A program made the translations under genes and the position numbers. Below are positions 42,000-49,570 of a stretch of 64,000 nt of DNA, piece by piece. The stretch is taken from positions 558,001 through 622,000 of the forward strand of contig DDFK01000001.1 of NCBI GenBank assembly GCA_002337145.1, in the 5' to 3' direction. Below the pieces are notes generated by a model. It worked only from the letters and a program-made list of their open reading frames with translations, did no database searches and was not told where the DNA came from. This DNA is from Chitinophagaceae bacterium UBA1930. GTDB lineage: Bacteria; Bacteroidota; Bacteroidia; Chitinophagales; Chitinophagaceae. The stretch's first letter is position 1. Each line of letters opens with the position of its first letter.

Positions 42000-43604
42000 A
42001 TGTCATTACCTACGCTTTTTATCCCAACAGAAAAACTGTTGCAGATTGGCTTATCCGATGCCACGAACATCCACTACCAGTTACAGCCCGATGAATTGAC
42101 AGAGCAGACGCTTCAAAGAGGCGAAGGCGTGCTGAACGATACTGGTGCATTGTGCATCCGTACAGGCGAGTTTACCGGCCGTAGCCCACAAGACAAGTTT
42201 ATAGTGAAGGACGCTATAACAGAAAGCAGTGTGCATTGGAACAACTTCAATATTCCCATTGAAGAAAAACACTACCAGCAATTAAAAAAGAAAGTAATTG
42301 CCTATTTGGGCAGCAAGGAAGAAATCTGGGTACGTGATGCTTATGCATGTGCAAGCCCCGAGTACAGGACCAACATCCGTGTAATTAACGAAAACCCTTG
42401 GAGCAACCTGTTTGCTTATAATATGTTCCTTCGTCCACAGGAAGAAGAACTGGAAAACTTTGAACCTGAGTGGACCATTATACAGGCTCCAGGTTTTAAG
42501 GCAGACCCTGCAGTTGACGGGACACGCCAGCACAATTTTGCCGTGGTTTCATTTACAGAAAAAACAATTGTAATTGGCGGCACGGGTTATACCGGCGAAA
42601 TGAAGAAAGGCATTTTTACCATATTGAACTATGTATTGCCACACGATAAAAATGTATTGAGCATGCACTGCTCTGCCAACATGGGCAACGATGGCGATGT
42701 AGCCGTGTTCTTTGGTTTAAGCGGTACCGGTAAAACAACCCTGAGTGCCGACCCTAACCGTAAACTGATTGGCGACGATGAACATGGTTGGACTGCAGAT
42801 TCCGTATTCAACTTTGAAGGCGGTTGCTATGCAAAAACCATTGACCTGAGTGAAGAAAAGGAACCGGAAATTTTTCATGCCATACGCCCGGGTGCATTGG
42901 TAGAGAATATTACTTTTCATGAAGGAACCAATAAAATTGATTTCAGCAGCAAGGCAATTACCGAGAACACAAGGGTTAGCTATCCGTTGGATTTTATCAG
43001 CAATGCATTGGAACCAAGCATTGGCGGTTTGCCCAAAAACATTTTCTTTTTAACATGCGATGCCTATGGTGTATTGCCTCCGGTAAGTAAACTTACACCT
43101 GGTCAGGCCATGTACCAGTTCATTAGTGGTTACACTGCAAAAGTTGCGGGTACCGAAGCAGGTGTTACAGAGCCTAAATCCACATTCAGTGCATGTTTTG
43201 GTGCACCTTTCTTACCATTGCATCCCGGTAAATACGCCGAAATGTTGGGTGAGAAAATGAAGGCCAATAAAGTAAATGTGTGGATGATCAATACTGGCTG
43301 GAGCGGCGGTAGCTATGGCATTGGCAACCGTATGAAACTTTCTTACACAAGGGCCATGATTACAGCTGCATTGAACGGGGAACTTGATAATGTTGATTTT
43401 GAGGCACATCCTGTATTTGGTATGATGATACCAAAACGTTGCCCTGGTGTTCCAGTAAACATACTGAACCCCCGTTATACTTGGGCCGATAGGTTGGCTT
43501 ATGATGCAACAGCAAAAAAACTGGCCGAACAGTTCGTGAAGAACTTCGAGAAATATGAGAATGGTGTTAGCGAAGAGATACTTGCCGCCGCACCCAAAAT
43601 CTAA
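42000..43604 (+). CDS. pckA: Phosphoenolpyruvate carboxykinase (ATP)
   Basis: PckA interconverts oxaloacetate plus ATP and phosphoenolpyruvate, CO2 and ADP; it can run either way in Bacteroidetes. The 534-residue protein shows TGRSPQDKFIV (residues 57-67), the P-loop FGLSGTGKTTLSADPNR (about 238-254), the metal-binding GDDEHGW, GCYAKTIDLS and TPGQAMYQFISGYTAKVAGTE. Length and motifs are normal for the ATP-dependent enzyme. It has its own promoter and terminator, so it is monocistronic. Confidence 0.97.
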   Translation: MSLPTLFIPTEKLLQIGLSDATNIHYQLQPDELTEQTLQRGEGVLNDTGALCIRTGEFTGRSPQDKFIVKDAITESSVHWNNFNIPIEEKHYQQLKKKVIAYLGSKEEIWVRDAYACASPEYRTNIRVINENPWSNLFAYNMFLRPQEEELENFEPEWTIIQAPGFKADPAVDGTRQHNFAVVSFTEKTIVIGGTGYTGEMKKGIFTILNYVLPHDKNVLSMHCSANMGNDGDVAVFFGLSGTGKTTLSADPNRKLIGDDEHGWTADSVFNFEGGCYAKTIDLSEEKEPEIFHAIRPGALVENITFHEGTNKIDFSSKAITENTRVSYPLDFISNALEPSIGGLPKNIFFLTCDAYGVLPPVSKLTPGQAMYQFISGYTAKVAGTEAGVTEPKSTFSACFGAPFLPLHPGKYAEMLGEKMKANKVNVWMINTGWSGGSYGIGNRMKLSYTRAMITAALNGELDNVDFEAHPVFGMMIPKRCPGVPVNILNPRYTWADRLAYDATAKKLAEQFVKNFEKYENGVSEEILAAAPKI

Positions 43605-43652
43605 CTGCTTGTTGAGCAGCAACCGCCTCAACAGTTACTCTTAAACTAAAGG

Positions 43653-43687
43653 AACAAATCCTGCTGTAATGGCGGGATTTGTTTTTT
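43653..43687 (+). terminator. Terminator of pckA
   Basis: AACAAATCCTGC (43653-43664) pairs with GCGGGATTTGTT (43672-43683) in a 12-bp stem with one wobble pair, followed by a T-tract. Confidence 0.88.
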
Positions 43688-43690
43688 GTA

Positions 43691-43748
43691 GGACACGGAT
43701 AACACGAATTGAACAGGTTTTGAAAAGGGATTATCTGCTTCGCAGAAT
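43691..43748. repeat. Solitary copy related to the tandem array unit
   Basis: ACACGGATAACACGAATTGA, then a spacer and TCTGC-TTC-GCAGA (43734-43746). It shares word order with the 31741-32192 array read on its minus strand (ACACGGAT..., TTGAA..., GATT..., TCTGC-TAC-GCAGA). It lies between the pckA terminator and the kdgK stop. Confidence 0.6.
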
Positions 43749-43859
43749 GGATTTGTCTGCATTATAAAACCCTTTTATTCGATTATAATAGATGGAAATG
43801 ACTAAGGTCAAGATACTTTATCTTCACTTTCAAATTTGTTTAAGGTTGCTTGCAAAGCA

Positions 43860-44870
43860 CTACTTGCCCATTTTCTTCACCGTCAAAACATCCTGTCCTG
43901 TGCTGTCGCCATGTTCTTGCAACTTGCCAAAAGCCGCTGCTGTGGCATAATCCAGCACTTCTTGTGGCTCGTGCTGGTTGTATAAACCGTAAATCAATCC
44001 GGCCATGAAACAGTCGCCACTTCCACTTCTGTCAACCACGCCTTCGCAGGTAAACTCCGGTGAATTGTATTGCTGATTACCGGTAAACAAACTGGTGTAA
44101 TACAACAAATGGTTGCCTTCGCTATCAAACCTGAATGTGTTGGCTACTGTTTTGCATTTAGGGAAACGTTGCATAATTTCCTTAGAGGTAGCAAGTGCAT
44201 GTTGCAAGTAGGCATCCTTGCTTTTCTTGTCGTGTATATGCTCATCGATGTATGTACCAAGCAGGCTGTTGGCACTCCAGATATTGCCCATCACAACATC
44301 GCAATGTTCCACCAGTTGGGGCATTACATCAACAGGTTGTTTGCCATATTGCCATAAACGTGAGCGGTAATTCAGGTCAACCGAAATAGTGATCCCTTTC
44401 TTTGATGCTGCTTCCAAAGCTTCCAAACATACATCGGCTACATTGGCATTCAATGCAGGGCTAATGGCCGTAAAGTTGAACCATTCCACATCCCGTAAAA
44501 CCTTGTCCCAATCAATCATACCACGTTTCAGTTCGGAGAACGAGGAATGTTCCCTATCATAAGCCATGCTGCCCTTTAAATCGGCCCCACGCTCCAGGTA
44601 ATACACACCAATGCGTTTGCCTGCCAGTAGAATAGAAGAAGTATAAATGCCTTTGTATTCAAGGTAGTCAATTACATGATGGCTCATGAAATTATCGGGC
44701 AATACGGTACAGTACTTTGTGGGTACGTTCCAGCCAGCCAAAGCTGTTGCCGCATTGGCTTCTGCACCGCCCATATACAAAAGCATCGGATGCTTGTCTG
44801 CATCTTCACTGGGTGCAGGGGAAATCCGCAATAACAGTTCACCAAAACAGAGCACTTTTTTCTTTAGCAT
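43860..44870 (-). CDS. kdgK: PfkB-family sugar kinase, probably 2-keto-3-deoxygluconate kinase
   Basis: The 336-residue kinase has the PfkB fold: LCFGELLLRISP at the start, GGAEANAATALAGWN (substrate and lid region), and the C-terminal DRSGSGDCFMAGLIYG with the catalytic Asp (GSGD). It resembles 2-keto-3-deoxygluconate kinases, and its neighbour upstream is a hexuronate-type MFS transporter, so a role in uronate breakdown is likely. Ribokinase-like or fructokinase activity is the alternative. It has its own promoter. Confidence 0.82.
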   Translation of the reverse strand: MLKKKVLCFGELLLRISPAPSEDADKHPMLLYMGGAEANAATALAGWNVPTKYCTVLPDNFMSHHVIDYLEYKGIYTSSILLAGKRIGVYYLERGADLKGSMAYDREHSSFSELKRGMIDWDKVLRDVEWFNFTAISPALNANVADVCLEALEAASKKGITISVDLNYRSRLWQYGKQPVDVMPQLVEHCDVVMGNIWSANSLLGTYIDEHIHDKKSKDAYLQHALATSKEIMQRFPKCKTVANTFRFDSEGNHLLYYTSLFTGNQQYNSPEFTCEGVVDRSGSGDCFMAGLIYGLYNQHEPQEVLDYATAAAFGKLQEHGDSTGQDVLTVKKMGK

Positions 44871-44902
44871 TTTACAGTAGTTTTAGTTTGATGCAGGCCA
44901 TA

Positions 44903-44934
44903 CAAATCTAAATATTGATTGGTGAAATATGCAA
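44903..44934 (-). promoter_or_regulatory. Promoter of the kdgK-type gene
   Basis: On the minus strand TTG (44932-44934) and TAGATTTG (44903-44910) are spaced by 21 bases, about 30 bases upstream of the start. It fits the Bacteroidetes consensus and shows the kinase can be transcribed apart from the transporter. Confidence 0.55.
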
Positions 44935-44983
44935 TAAAAAAACCTGTAACAAGTGCTGTTATAAAATGCAATTGTTACAGGTT
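44934..44983 (-). terminator. Terminator of the MFS transporter gene
   Basis: AACCTGTAACAA (44941-44952) and TTGTTACAGGTT (44972-44983) form a perfect 12-bp stem. On the minus strand it is followed by a run of T residues (44934-44940 complement). Confidence 0.88.
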
Positions 44984-45013
44984 ACTGTATATTTCTAAGC
45001 AACTTTTTAGAGC

Positions 45014-46321
45014 TTATGCTTCTATCCGTTTCATTCTCGGAACAAGGAAGTGCATGATTACCCAACCAAGCAGGTAGGCACTGCCACAAACGGCAAACAT
45101 GATATAGTAAGCAGTTTCTATCTGGTTGATGCTGCGGTAGTACACAAACATTTGCTTTTGCACAAACATAGAAAGTACAATACCGCCAATACCACCAAAC
45201 ATGCCACCAATACCCGTTACAGAAGCCGTGGTGCTCTTGGGGAACATATCACTTACTGTTGTAAATATGTTTGCACTCCATGCCTGATGTGCAGCTGCAG
45301 CCAGGCCTATTACGCCTACAGCCAGCCACATATCAATTTTGCCCAGCACCAACGCAAAGAAGATGGGCAATACACAAAATGCATAGAGCAACATACTTAT
45401 TTTACGTGCCTTGAACACAGGCCATCCCTTTTTATTGATAAGGTATAAAGGAAGCCAACCTCCACCTACACTACCAATTGTTGAAATAATATAAACTGTG
45501 GCTACCGGCCAGCTTGCCGCCTGTAATTTGATTTTGTACACGCTTTCAAAAAAGTCGGGCAACCAGAAAAGATAGAACCACCAGATAGGGTCTGTCAAGA
45601 ATTTGCCAATAACATAAGCCCAGGTTTGTTTGTATCCCAATAGTTTCAACCAGCTAAGCTTTACCTGTGTTTCTTCCGTCACATTGTCCTTTACTTCGTC
45701 CACATCACTTTCTATAAAGGCCAGTTCTTCTTTGCTTAATTTTTTATTCTTTCTTGGTATCTCATAAAAAGCAAACCAGAAAATCAACCAAACAAAGCCC
45801 AGCAACCCGGTTGAGATAAAGGCCCATCTCCAGCCCCAGTGCTCCAATATCATCGGAATAAAAATGGGTGTTACAATGGCACCGATATTTGCACCGGAGT
45901 TAAAGATACCTGTTGCCAATGCCCTTTCTTTTTTGGGAAACCATTCTGCAATTGTTTTAATGGCAGCAGGAAAGTTGCCCGCTTCTGCAACACCCAAGGC
46001 ACCACGTACAACCTGGAAGCCTCCAACACCATTTGCCAAAGCCGTTGCCACACCTGCAAGGCTCCAAAAAAAAGTATAGATCCCATAGCCAAGTTTGGTA
46101 CCCAGTTTATCAATGATCCTTCCGGCCCCAAGCATGCCAATTGCGTAAAATATTTTAAAGGTGATTTCTACATTGGAATAGTCAGCATCGGTCCAGTGAA
46201 GTGTTTCAGTGAACGTGGATTTTAAATAGCTGATTACATTTCGGTCAATGTAGTTAATGGTCGTAGCAAAAAAAACCAGTCCGCAAATCGTCCAACGATA
46301 CCTGCCAATTTTTTCATTCAT
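45014..46321 (-). CDS. MFS transporter, anion:cation symporter type (hexuronate-like, ExuT)
   Basis: The 435-residue protein has about 12 membrane helices and ACS-family motifs: FFATTINYIDRNVIS in helix 1, RGALGVAEAGNFPAAIKTIAEWFPKKERALATGIFNSG, GWRWAFISTGLLGFVWLIFW, and AAHQAWSANIFTTVSDMFPKSTTASVTG. This is the class of ExuT hexuronate and D-galactonate transporters. The KDG-type kinase next to it supports uronate use. A strong terminator separates the two genes, so they are not a simple operon. Confidence 0.88.
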   Translation of the reverse strand: MNEKIGRYRWTICGLVFFATTINYIDRNVISYLKSTFTETLHWTDADYSNVEITFKIFYAIGMLGAGRIIDKLGTKLGYGIYTFFWSLAGVATALANGVGGFQVVRGALGVAEAGNFPAAIKTIAEWFPKKERALATGIFNSGANIGAIVTPIFIPMILEHWGWRWAFISTGLLGFVWLIFWFAFYEIPRKNKKLSKEELAFIESDVDEVKDNVTEETQVKLSWLKLLGYKQTWAYVIGKFLTDPIWWFYLFWLPDFFESVYKIKLQAASWPVATVYIISTIGSVGGGWLPLYLINKKGWPVFKARKISMLLYAFCVLPIFFALVLGKIDMWLAVGVIGLAAAAHQAWSANIFTTVSDMFPKSTTASVTGIGGMFGGIGGIVLSMFVQKQMFVYYRSINQIETAYYIMFAVCGSAYLLGWVIMHFLVPRMKRIEA

Positions 46322-46492
46322 GATGGGAGCAAATTAGAAATGTTTTTGTAAACCAATCATTGTTTAAGGATGCCGAAGATAAAGAAACATTGCTTACATC
46401 GGCACGGGCCTTTAAGCCCCTAAAGTTGGGATGATTTTTTGCAAACAGTTGTTAGTATGCAGGCTTTTTTATGCAATCGTTATCAGTGGCAG

Positions 46493-47503
46493 CTATTCAT
46501 CGCCCACATTGTTTTTCATGTTGCTGATCTGTGTTCTTGTACCCAATACAATTACTTTCATGCCGTCCTGTATAATGGTGTCGTATGGCGGGTTGATGAG
46601 GAATTTGCCGCCTTTATCCTTTACACCAATACAGTTTACACCGGTCTTCTTCCAGTCCATGATTACCTGTAAAGGCTTGTCGCGTATGCTATCGGGCAGC
46701 ATGTCATAGCTTACGCTTTCAATGTTGATGCCCGCACCTTCCTCGCCGCTCAAGTAATCTATGAACTCCACCACATCGGGTTTGCTTATCAATGTTGCCA
46801 TATGTGTACCACCAATTTTATCGGGCATGATTACATGGTCGGCCCCTGCCTTTTTAAGTTTTGCAATGGATGTGGCAGCCGATGCCCTACTGATGATACG
46901 CATTCGTGAATTGAGGGAACGTGCAGACAGTACAATGAATACATTGGCGGCATCTGCAGGCAATGCACATACGAGGCTGCTGGCACGTTCGATACCTGCA
47001 TGACGCAAAACAGCATCGTCTGTTGCATCGCCTTTTATATAAAGCAGCATTGCATCTTCTTGCATGTATGCTTCCAGGTTTTCGTCGTTCTGGTCTATAA
47101 TTACAAATGGAACCTTGTGTGCACGCAGGGTTTTGGCAGCCTGTTTTCCGTTTCGCCCAAAGCCACAAATGATTACGTGGCCATGAAGCCTGTCCATTTC
47201 GTTCATGATCTTTTTGTTTTTAAAGTATAAGGCCATTTCGCCGCTGGCAATAAACTGTGTAAGGCTTGCCAGTGCGTAGGTAAATAAGGAGAAAGAAGTA
47301 ATGATGAGAATGATGTCGAACACACGGCCTGCATCGCTTAATGGCCTTACCTCCGTGTAACCAATGGTGGTGATGGTTATAACAGTCATGTACAAAGCGT
47401 CGAGGAAGCGGTAGTGCTCAATGACCATAAACCCGGCCACTCCGGCCACCACGATCAGGAACATGATGCCGAACCAGATGATTAGTGGTGAGACTCTTTT
47501 CAA
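46493..47503 (-). CDS. Potassium channel with TrkA-N (RCK) domain
   Basis: The 336-residue protein has two membrane helices flanking a pore loop (residues 9-30 and 65-88), the filter TTIGYTEV (about 46-53), then an RCK domain with VIICGFGRNGKQAAKTL (NAD-type Rossmann) and a TrkA-C-like end (about 250-330). This is the Kch/MthK-type channel layout. The filter has GYT rather than the usual GYG. A TTG at 47503 is the only start in frame; the nearest ATG leads into a stop. Ion selectivity cannot be confirmed from sequence alone. Confidence 0.85.
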   Translation of the reverse strand: MKRVSPLIIWFGIMFLIVVAGVAGFMVIEHYRFLDALYMTVITITTIGYTEVRPLSDAGRVFDIILIITSFSLFTYALASLTQFIASGEMALYFKNKKIMNEMDRLHGHVIICGFGRNGKQAAKTLRAHKVPFVIIDQNDENLEAYMQEDAMLLYIKGDATDDAVLRHAGIERASSLVCALPADAANVFIVLSARSLNSRMRIISRASAATSIAKLKKAGADHVIMPDKIGGTHMATLISKPDVVEFIDYLSGEEGAGINIESVSYDMLPDSIRDKPLQVIMDWKKTGVNCIGVKDKGGKFLINPPYDTIIQDGMKVIVLGTRTQISNMKNNVGDE

Positions 47504-47536
47504 GGTTTTAAAGCTTTCACATGAAAATAATGATCT

Positions 47537-48748
47537 TTAACCAACTAGCATAACATCTTTGTGATTGTTCTGCAAAACAAAAGCCATTGCTATTACCACC
47601 ATGCACACAATGCCAACGCCCCACCACAAGGCATTGAAACCTGCATTGGCAGCAACTTGCGAACCGATGGTGGGTGCTGCCACTTGGGCAATGCTCCAGC
47701 CTGCAGTATAGAGTGCTGCATAACTGCCACGGTTATTGTTATGCGTTCTCGATATCCAGTAGGTATTCATAAATGGCATTGCAAACATTTCGCCGATGGT
47801 GAAGAGTATCATTGAAACGGTGGCAGAAAGGAATGTGCCCTGCATGATATTCATGCATACAAAACCGAATGCGACTAATGCAATGCCTATGCGGATAAAG
47901 AACAATGGGTTCTTTTTACCTTCCAACGAATGTATCATGACCATTTCTATAAAAACAATCATCAGCCCGTTCAATGCCATGAGCATACCAATTTGCTGCT
48001 CGCTGATATGCCATACTGTTTTTAGGAACACGGGTTGCATACCAAACAATTGCATGAAGCAAATAGCAAACAGTACCAGCATTGCCAAAAAGAAAAGGAA
48101 ATTTTTATCCTTGTAAGGCGATATGCCTTTTGCATCGCTTTGCTTTTGTTGATGGTGGTGTTTTACCGGCGGCAGCAATTTTAGCAGCAGCAATGCGGCA
48201 CAGATATTTGTGGCACCATCTACCCAGAACAGCCAATGGTAATTCCTGGATGCAATGAAGCCGCCCAATGCACCGCCAAACGAAAACCCAAGGTTAATGG
48301 CCAGCCGGTTTAGTGAGTAGGAACGGGTGCGGTTTTCTTCTTTGCTATAATGCACGATGGCAGTGGAGTTGGCAGGACGGAAACTCTCATTGCATAAGCT
48401 GAGGAAGAAAACGCCTATGCATAGACTTATAAAGTGTTGCAACTGGGCCACTACAAAAAACATGGAACCACCAATAAGCAATGTAAAAAACTGTACATAG
48501 TAAAAGCCTATCCTGTCAACCAGCTTACCGCTTATGAGTGCACCCAAAATGGAGCCTGCCCCAAACATGCTTATAACAAAACCGGTTTGCCCAATGCTGT
48601 ATTGCAGCTTCTGTGTGCAGTAAATGCTCATGAATGGCAGTACCATAGTGCCGCTTCTATTGATTAGGATAACCAGCGACAGTAACCATGTTTCTTTGGT
48701 TAAGCCTTGGTATGCATTTTTGTATAAGCGGATTGTTGCAGCTAGCAT
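47537..48748 (-). CDS. MFS transporter, drug-efflux type
   Basis: The 403-residue protein has about 12 membrane helices, with LLSLVILINRSGTMVLPFMSIYC in helix 1 and LGALISGKLVDRIGFYYVQ (loop 2-3 motif A). It also has FRPANSTAIVHYSKEENRTRSYSLNRLAINLGFSFGGALGG, the typical helix 5 motif C area of MDR-like MFS proteins. Substrate is unknown. It starts 73 bases from the divergent CDP-alcohol transferase gene. Confidence 0.85.
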   Translation of the reverse strand: MLAATIRLYKNAYQGLTKETWLLSLVILINRSGTMVLPFMSIYCTQKLQYSIGQTGFVISMFGAGSILGALISGKLVDRIGFYYVQFFTLLIGGSMFFVVAQLQHFISLCIGVFFLSLCNESFRPANSTAIVHYSKEENRTRSYSLNRLAINLGFSFGGALGGFIASRNYHWLFWVDGATNICAALLLLKLLPPVKHHHQQKQSDAKGISPYKDKNFLFFLAMLVLFAICFMQLFGMQPVFLKTVWHISEQQIGMLMALNGLMIVFIEMVMIHSLEGKKNPLFFIRIGIALVAFGFVCMNIMQGTFLSATVSMILFTIGEMFAMPFMNTYWISRTHNNNRGSYAALYTAGWSIAQVAAPTIGSQVAANAGFNALWWGVGIVCMVVIAMAFVLQNNHKDVMLVG

Positions 48749-48775
48749 AAGAGGCGTGAAGATAATTTGTTTACA

Positions 48776-48803
48776 TTGTTAATTGAGATGGAGCATATTT
48801 TTG
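48776..48803 (+). promoter_or_regulatory. Promoter of the CDP-alcohol transferase gene
   Basis: TTG at 48776-48778 and TATTTTTG at 48796-48803 (spacing 17) fit the consensus, 18 bases before the ATG at 48822. Confidence 0.6.
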
Positions 48804-48821
48804 ATTGCTTATTTTCACCAA

Positions 48822-49436
48822 ATGCCTAACCTTATAAAACACGTTCCTATTGCACTTATCTACTCAAGGCTCTTTATAGGGGCGGCAATAGTAGTAGCCA
48901 GTGCCATGCATATAGAGCAGTATGCAGTAGTTGCCATTTCCCTTTTAACCATCGGGTTGCTTACCGATATTTTCGATGGCATCATTGCCCGGAAACTCAA
49001 TATCTCTTCACAGAAGCTAAGACGTTTGGATTCGGCAGTGGACCAGGTATTTTTTATAGCTGTTGCCGTGGCAACCTATATTCAATGCCCTAACTTTTTT
49101 AGGCTGAATGCGGTAAAACTAGTGGTGCTTTTTAGTATGGAGGGATTGACTTATGTTATCAGTTTCCTGAAATTCAGGAAAGAGGTTGCCACACATACCA
49201 TTGGTGCAAAACTATGGACATTGCTATTGTTTGCCACGTTGGTAGAAATAATGGTGCATTGCGAATCTACCCTACTGTTCAATTGCTGTTTCTGGATCGG
49301 GATGATTACAAGGCTTGAAATAGTTGCCATTATACTGATATTGAACAAATGGACGAATGATGTACCAACCGTTTACCATTCTTTGAAACTGAAACAAGGA
49401 AAAGCAATCAAGCGGCATAAGTTGCTGAATGGCTAA
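48822..49436 (+). CDS. CDP-alcohol phosphatidyltransferase family protein
   Basis: The 204-residue membrane protein has about six helices and the family motif in DIFDGIIARKLNISSQKLRR followed by LDSAVDQ. The standard pattern is DxxDGxxAR-x8-GxxxDxxxD. All four Asp residues are present, but the motif Gly is Leu. These enzymes make phospholipids or related alcohol phosphates from CDP-diacylglycerol or similar donors. The exact product is unknown. I use the ATG at 48822 (MPNLIKHVPIAL); the frame opens at 48783. Confidence 0.85.
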   Translation: MPNLIKHVPIALIYSRLFIGAAIVVASAMHIEQYAVVAISLLTIGLLTDIFDGIIARKLNISSQKLRRLDSAVDQVFFIAVAVATYIQCPNFFRLNAVKLVVLFSMEGLTYVISFLKFRKEVATHTIGAKLWTLLLFATLVEIMVHCESTLLFNCCFWIGMITRLEIVAIILILNKWTNDVPTVYHSLKLKQGKAIKRHKLLNG

Positions 49437-49442
49437 ACATGT

Positions 49443-49501
49443 TTGCGTGCCTTTGGCACGCAACAACCTAGGCTTGTATAAAGGTCCCGTGCTGAAGGAC
49501 C
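49443..49501. other. Hairpin pair after the CDP-alcohol transferase gene
   Basis: TTGCGTGCC-TTT-GGCACGCAA (49443-49463) is a perfect 9-bp stem with a 3-base loop. GGTCC (49483-49487) pairs with GGACC (49497-49501) after a 9-base loop. There is no T-tract directly after, so a simple terminator is not certain; a repeat or RNA element is possible. The 135-base gap to the next stop (49571) holds nothing else. Confidence 0.5.
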
Positions 49502-49570
49502 AAACGCCGATGGGTGTCCCTATAGCTGAGCAGAAACCTTCATTGAAGTGATGCTGCCCGTAAACAGCAG

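Noticed and set aside
43860..46321. Two-gene kdgK-exuT operon
   Set aside because: A strong terminator at 44934-44983 and a separate consensus promoter at 44903-44934 argue for separate units.
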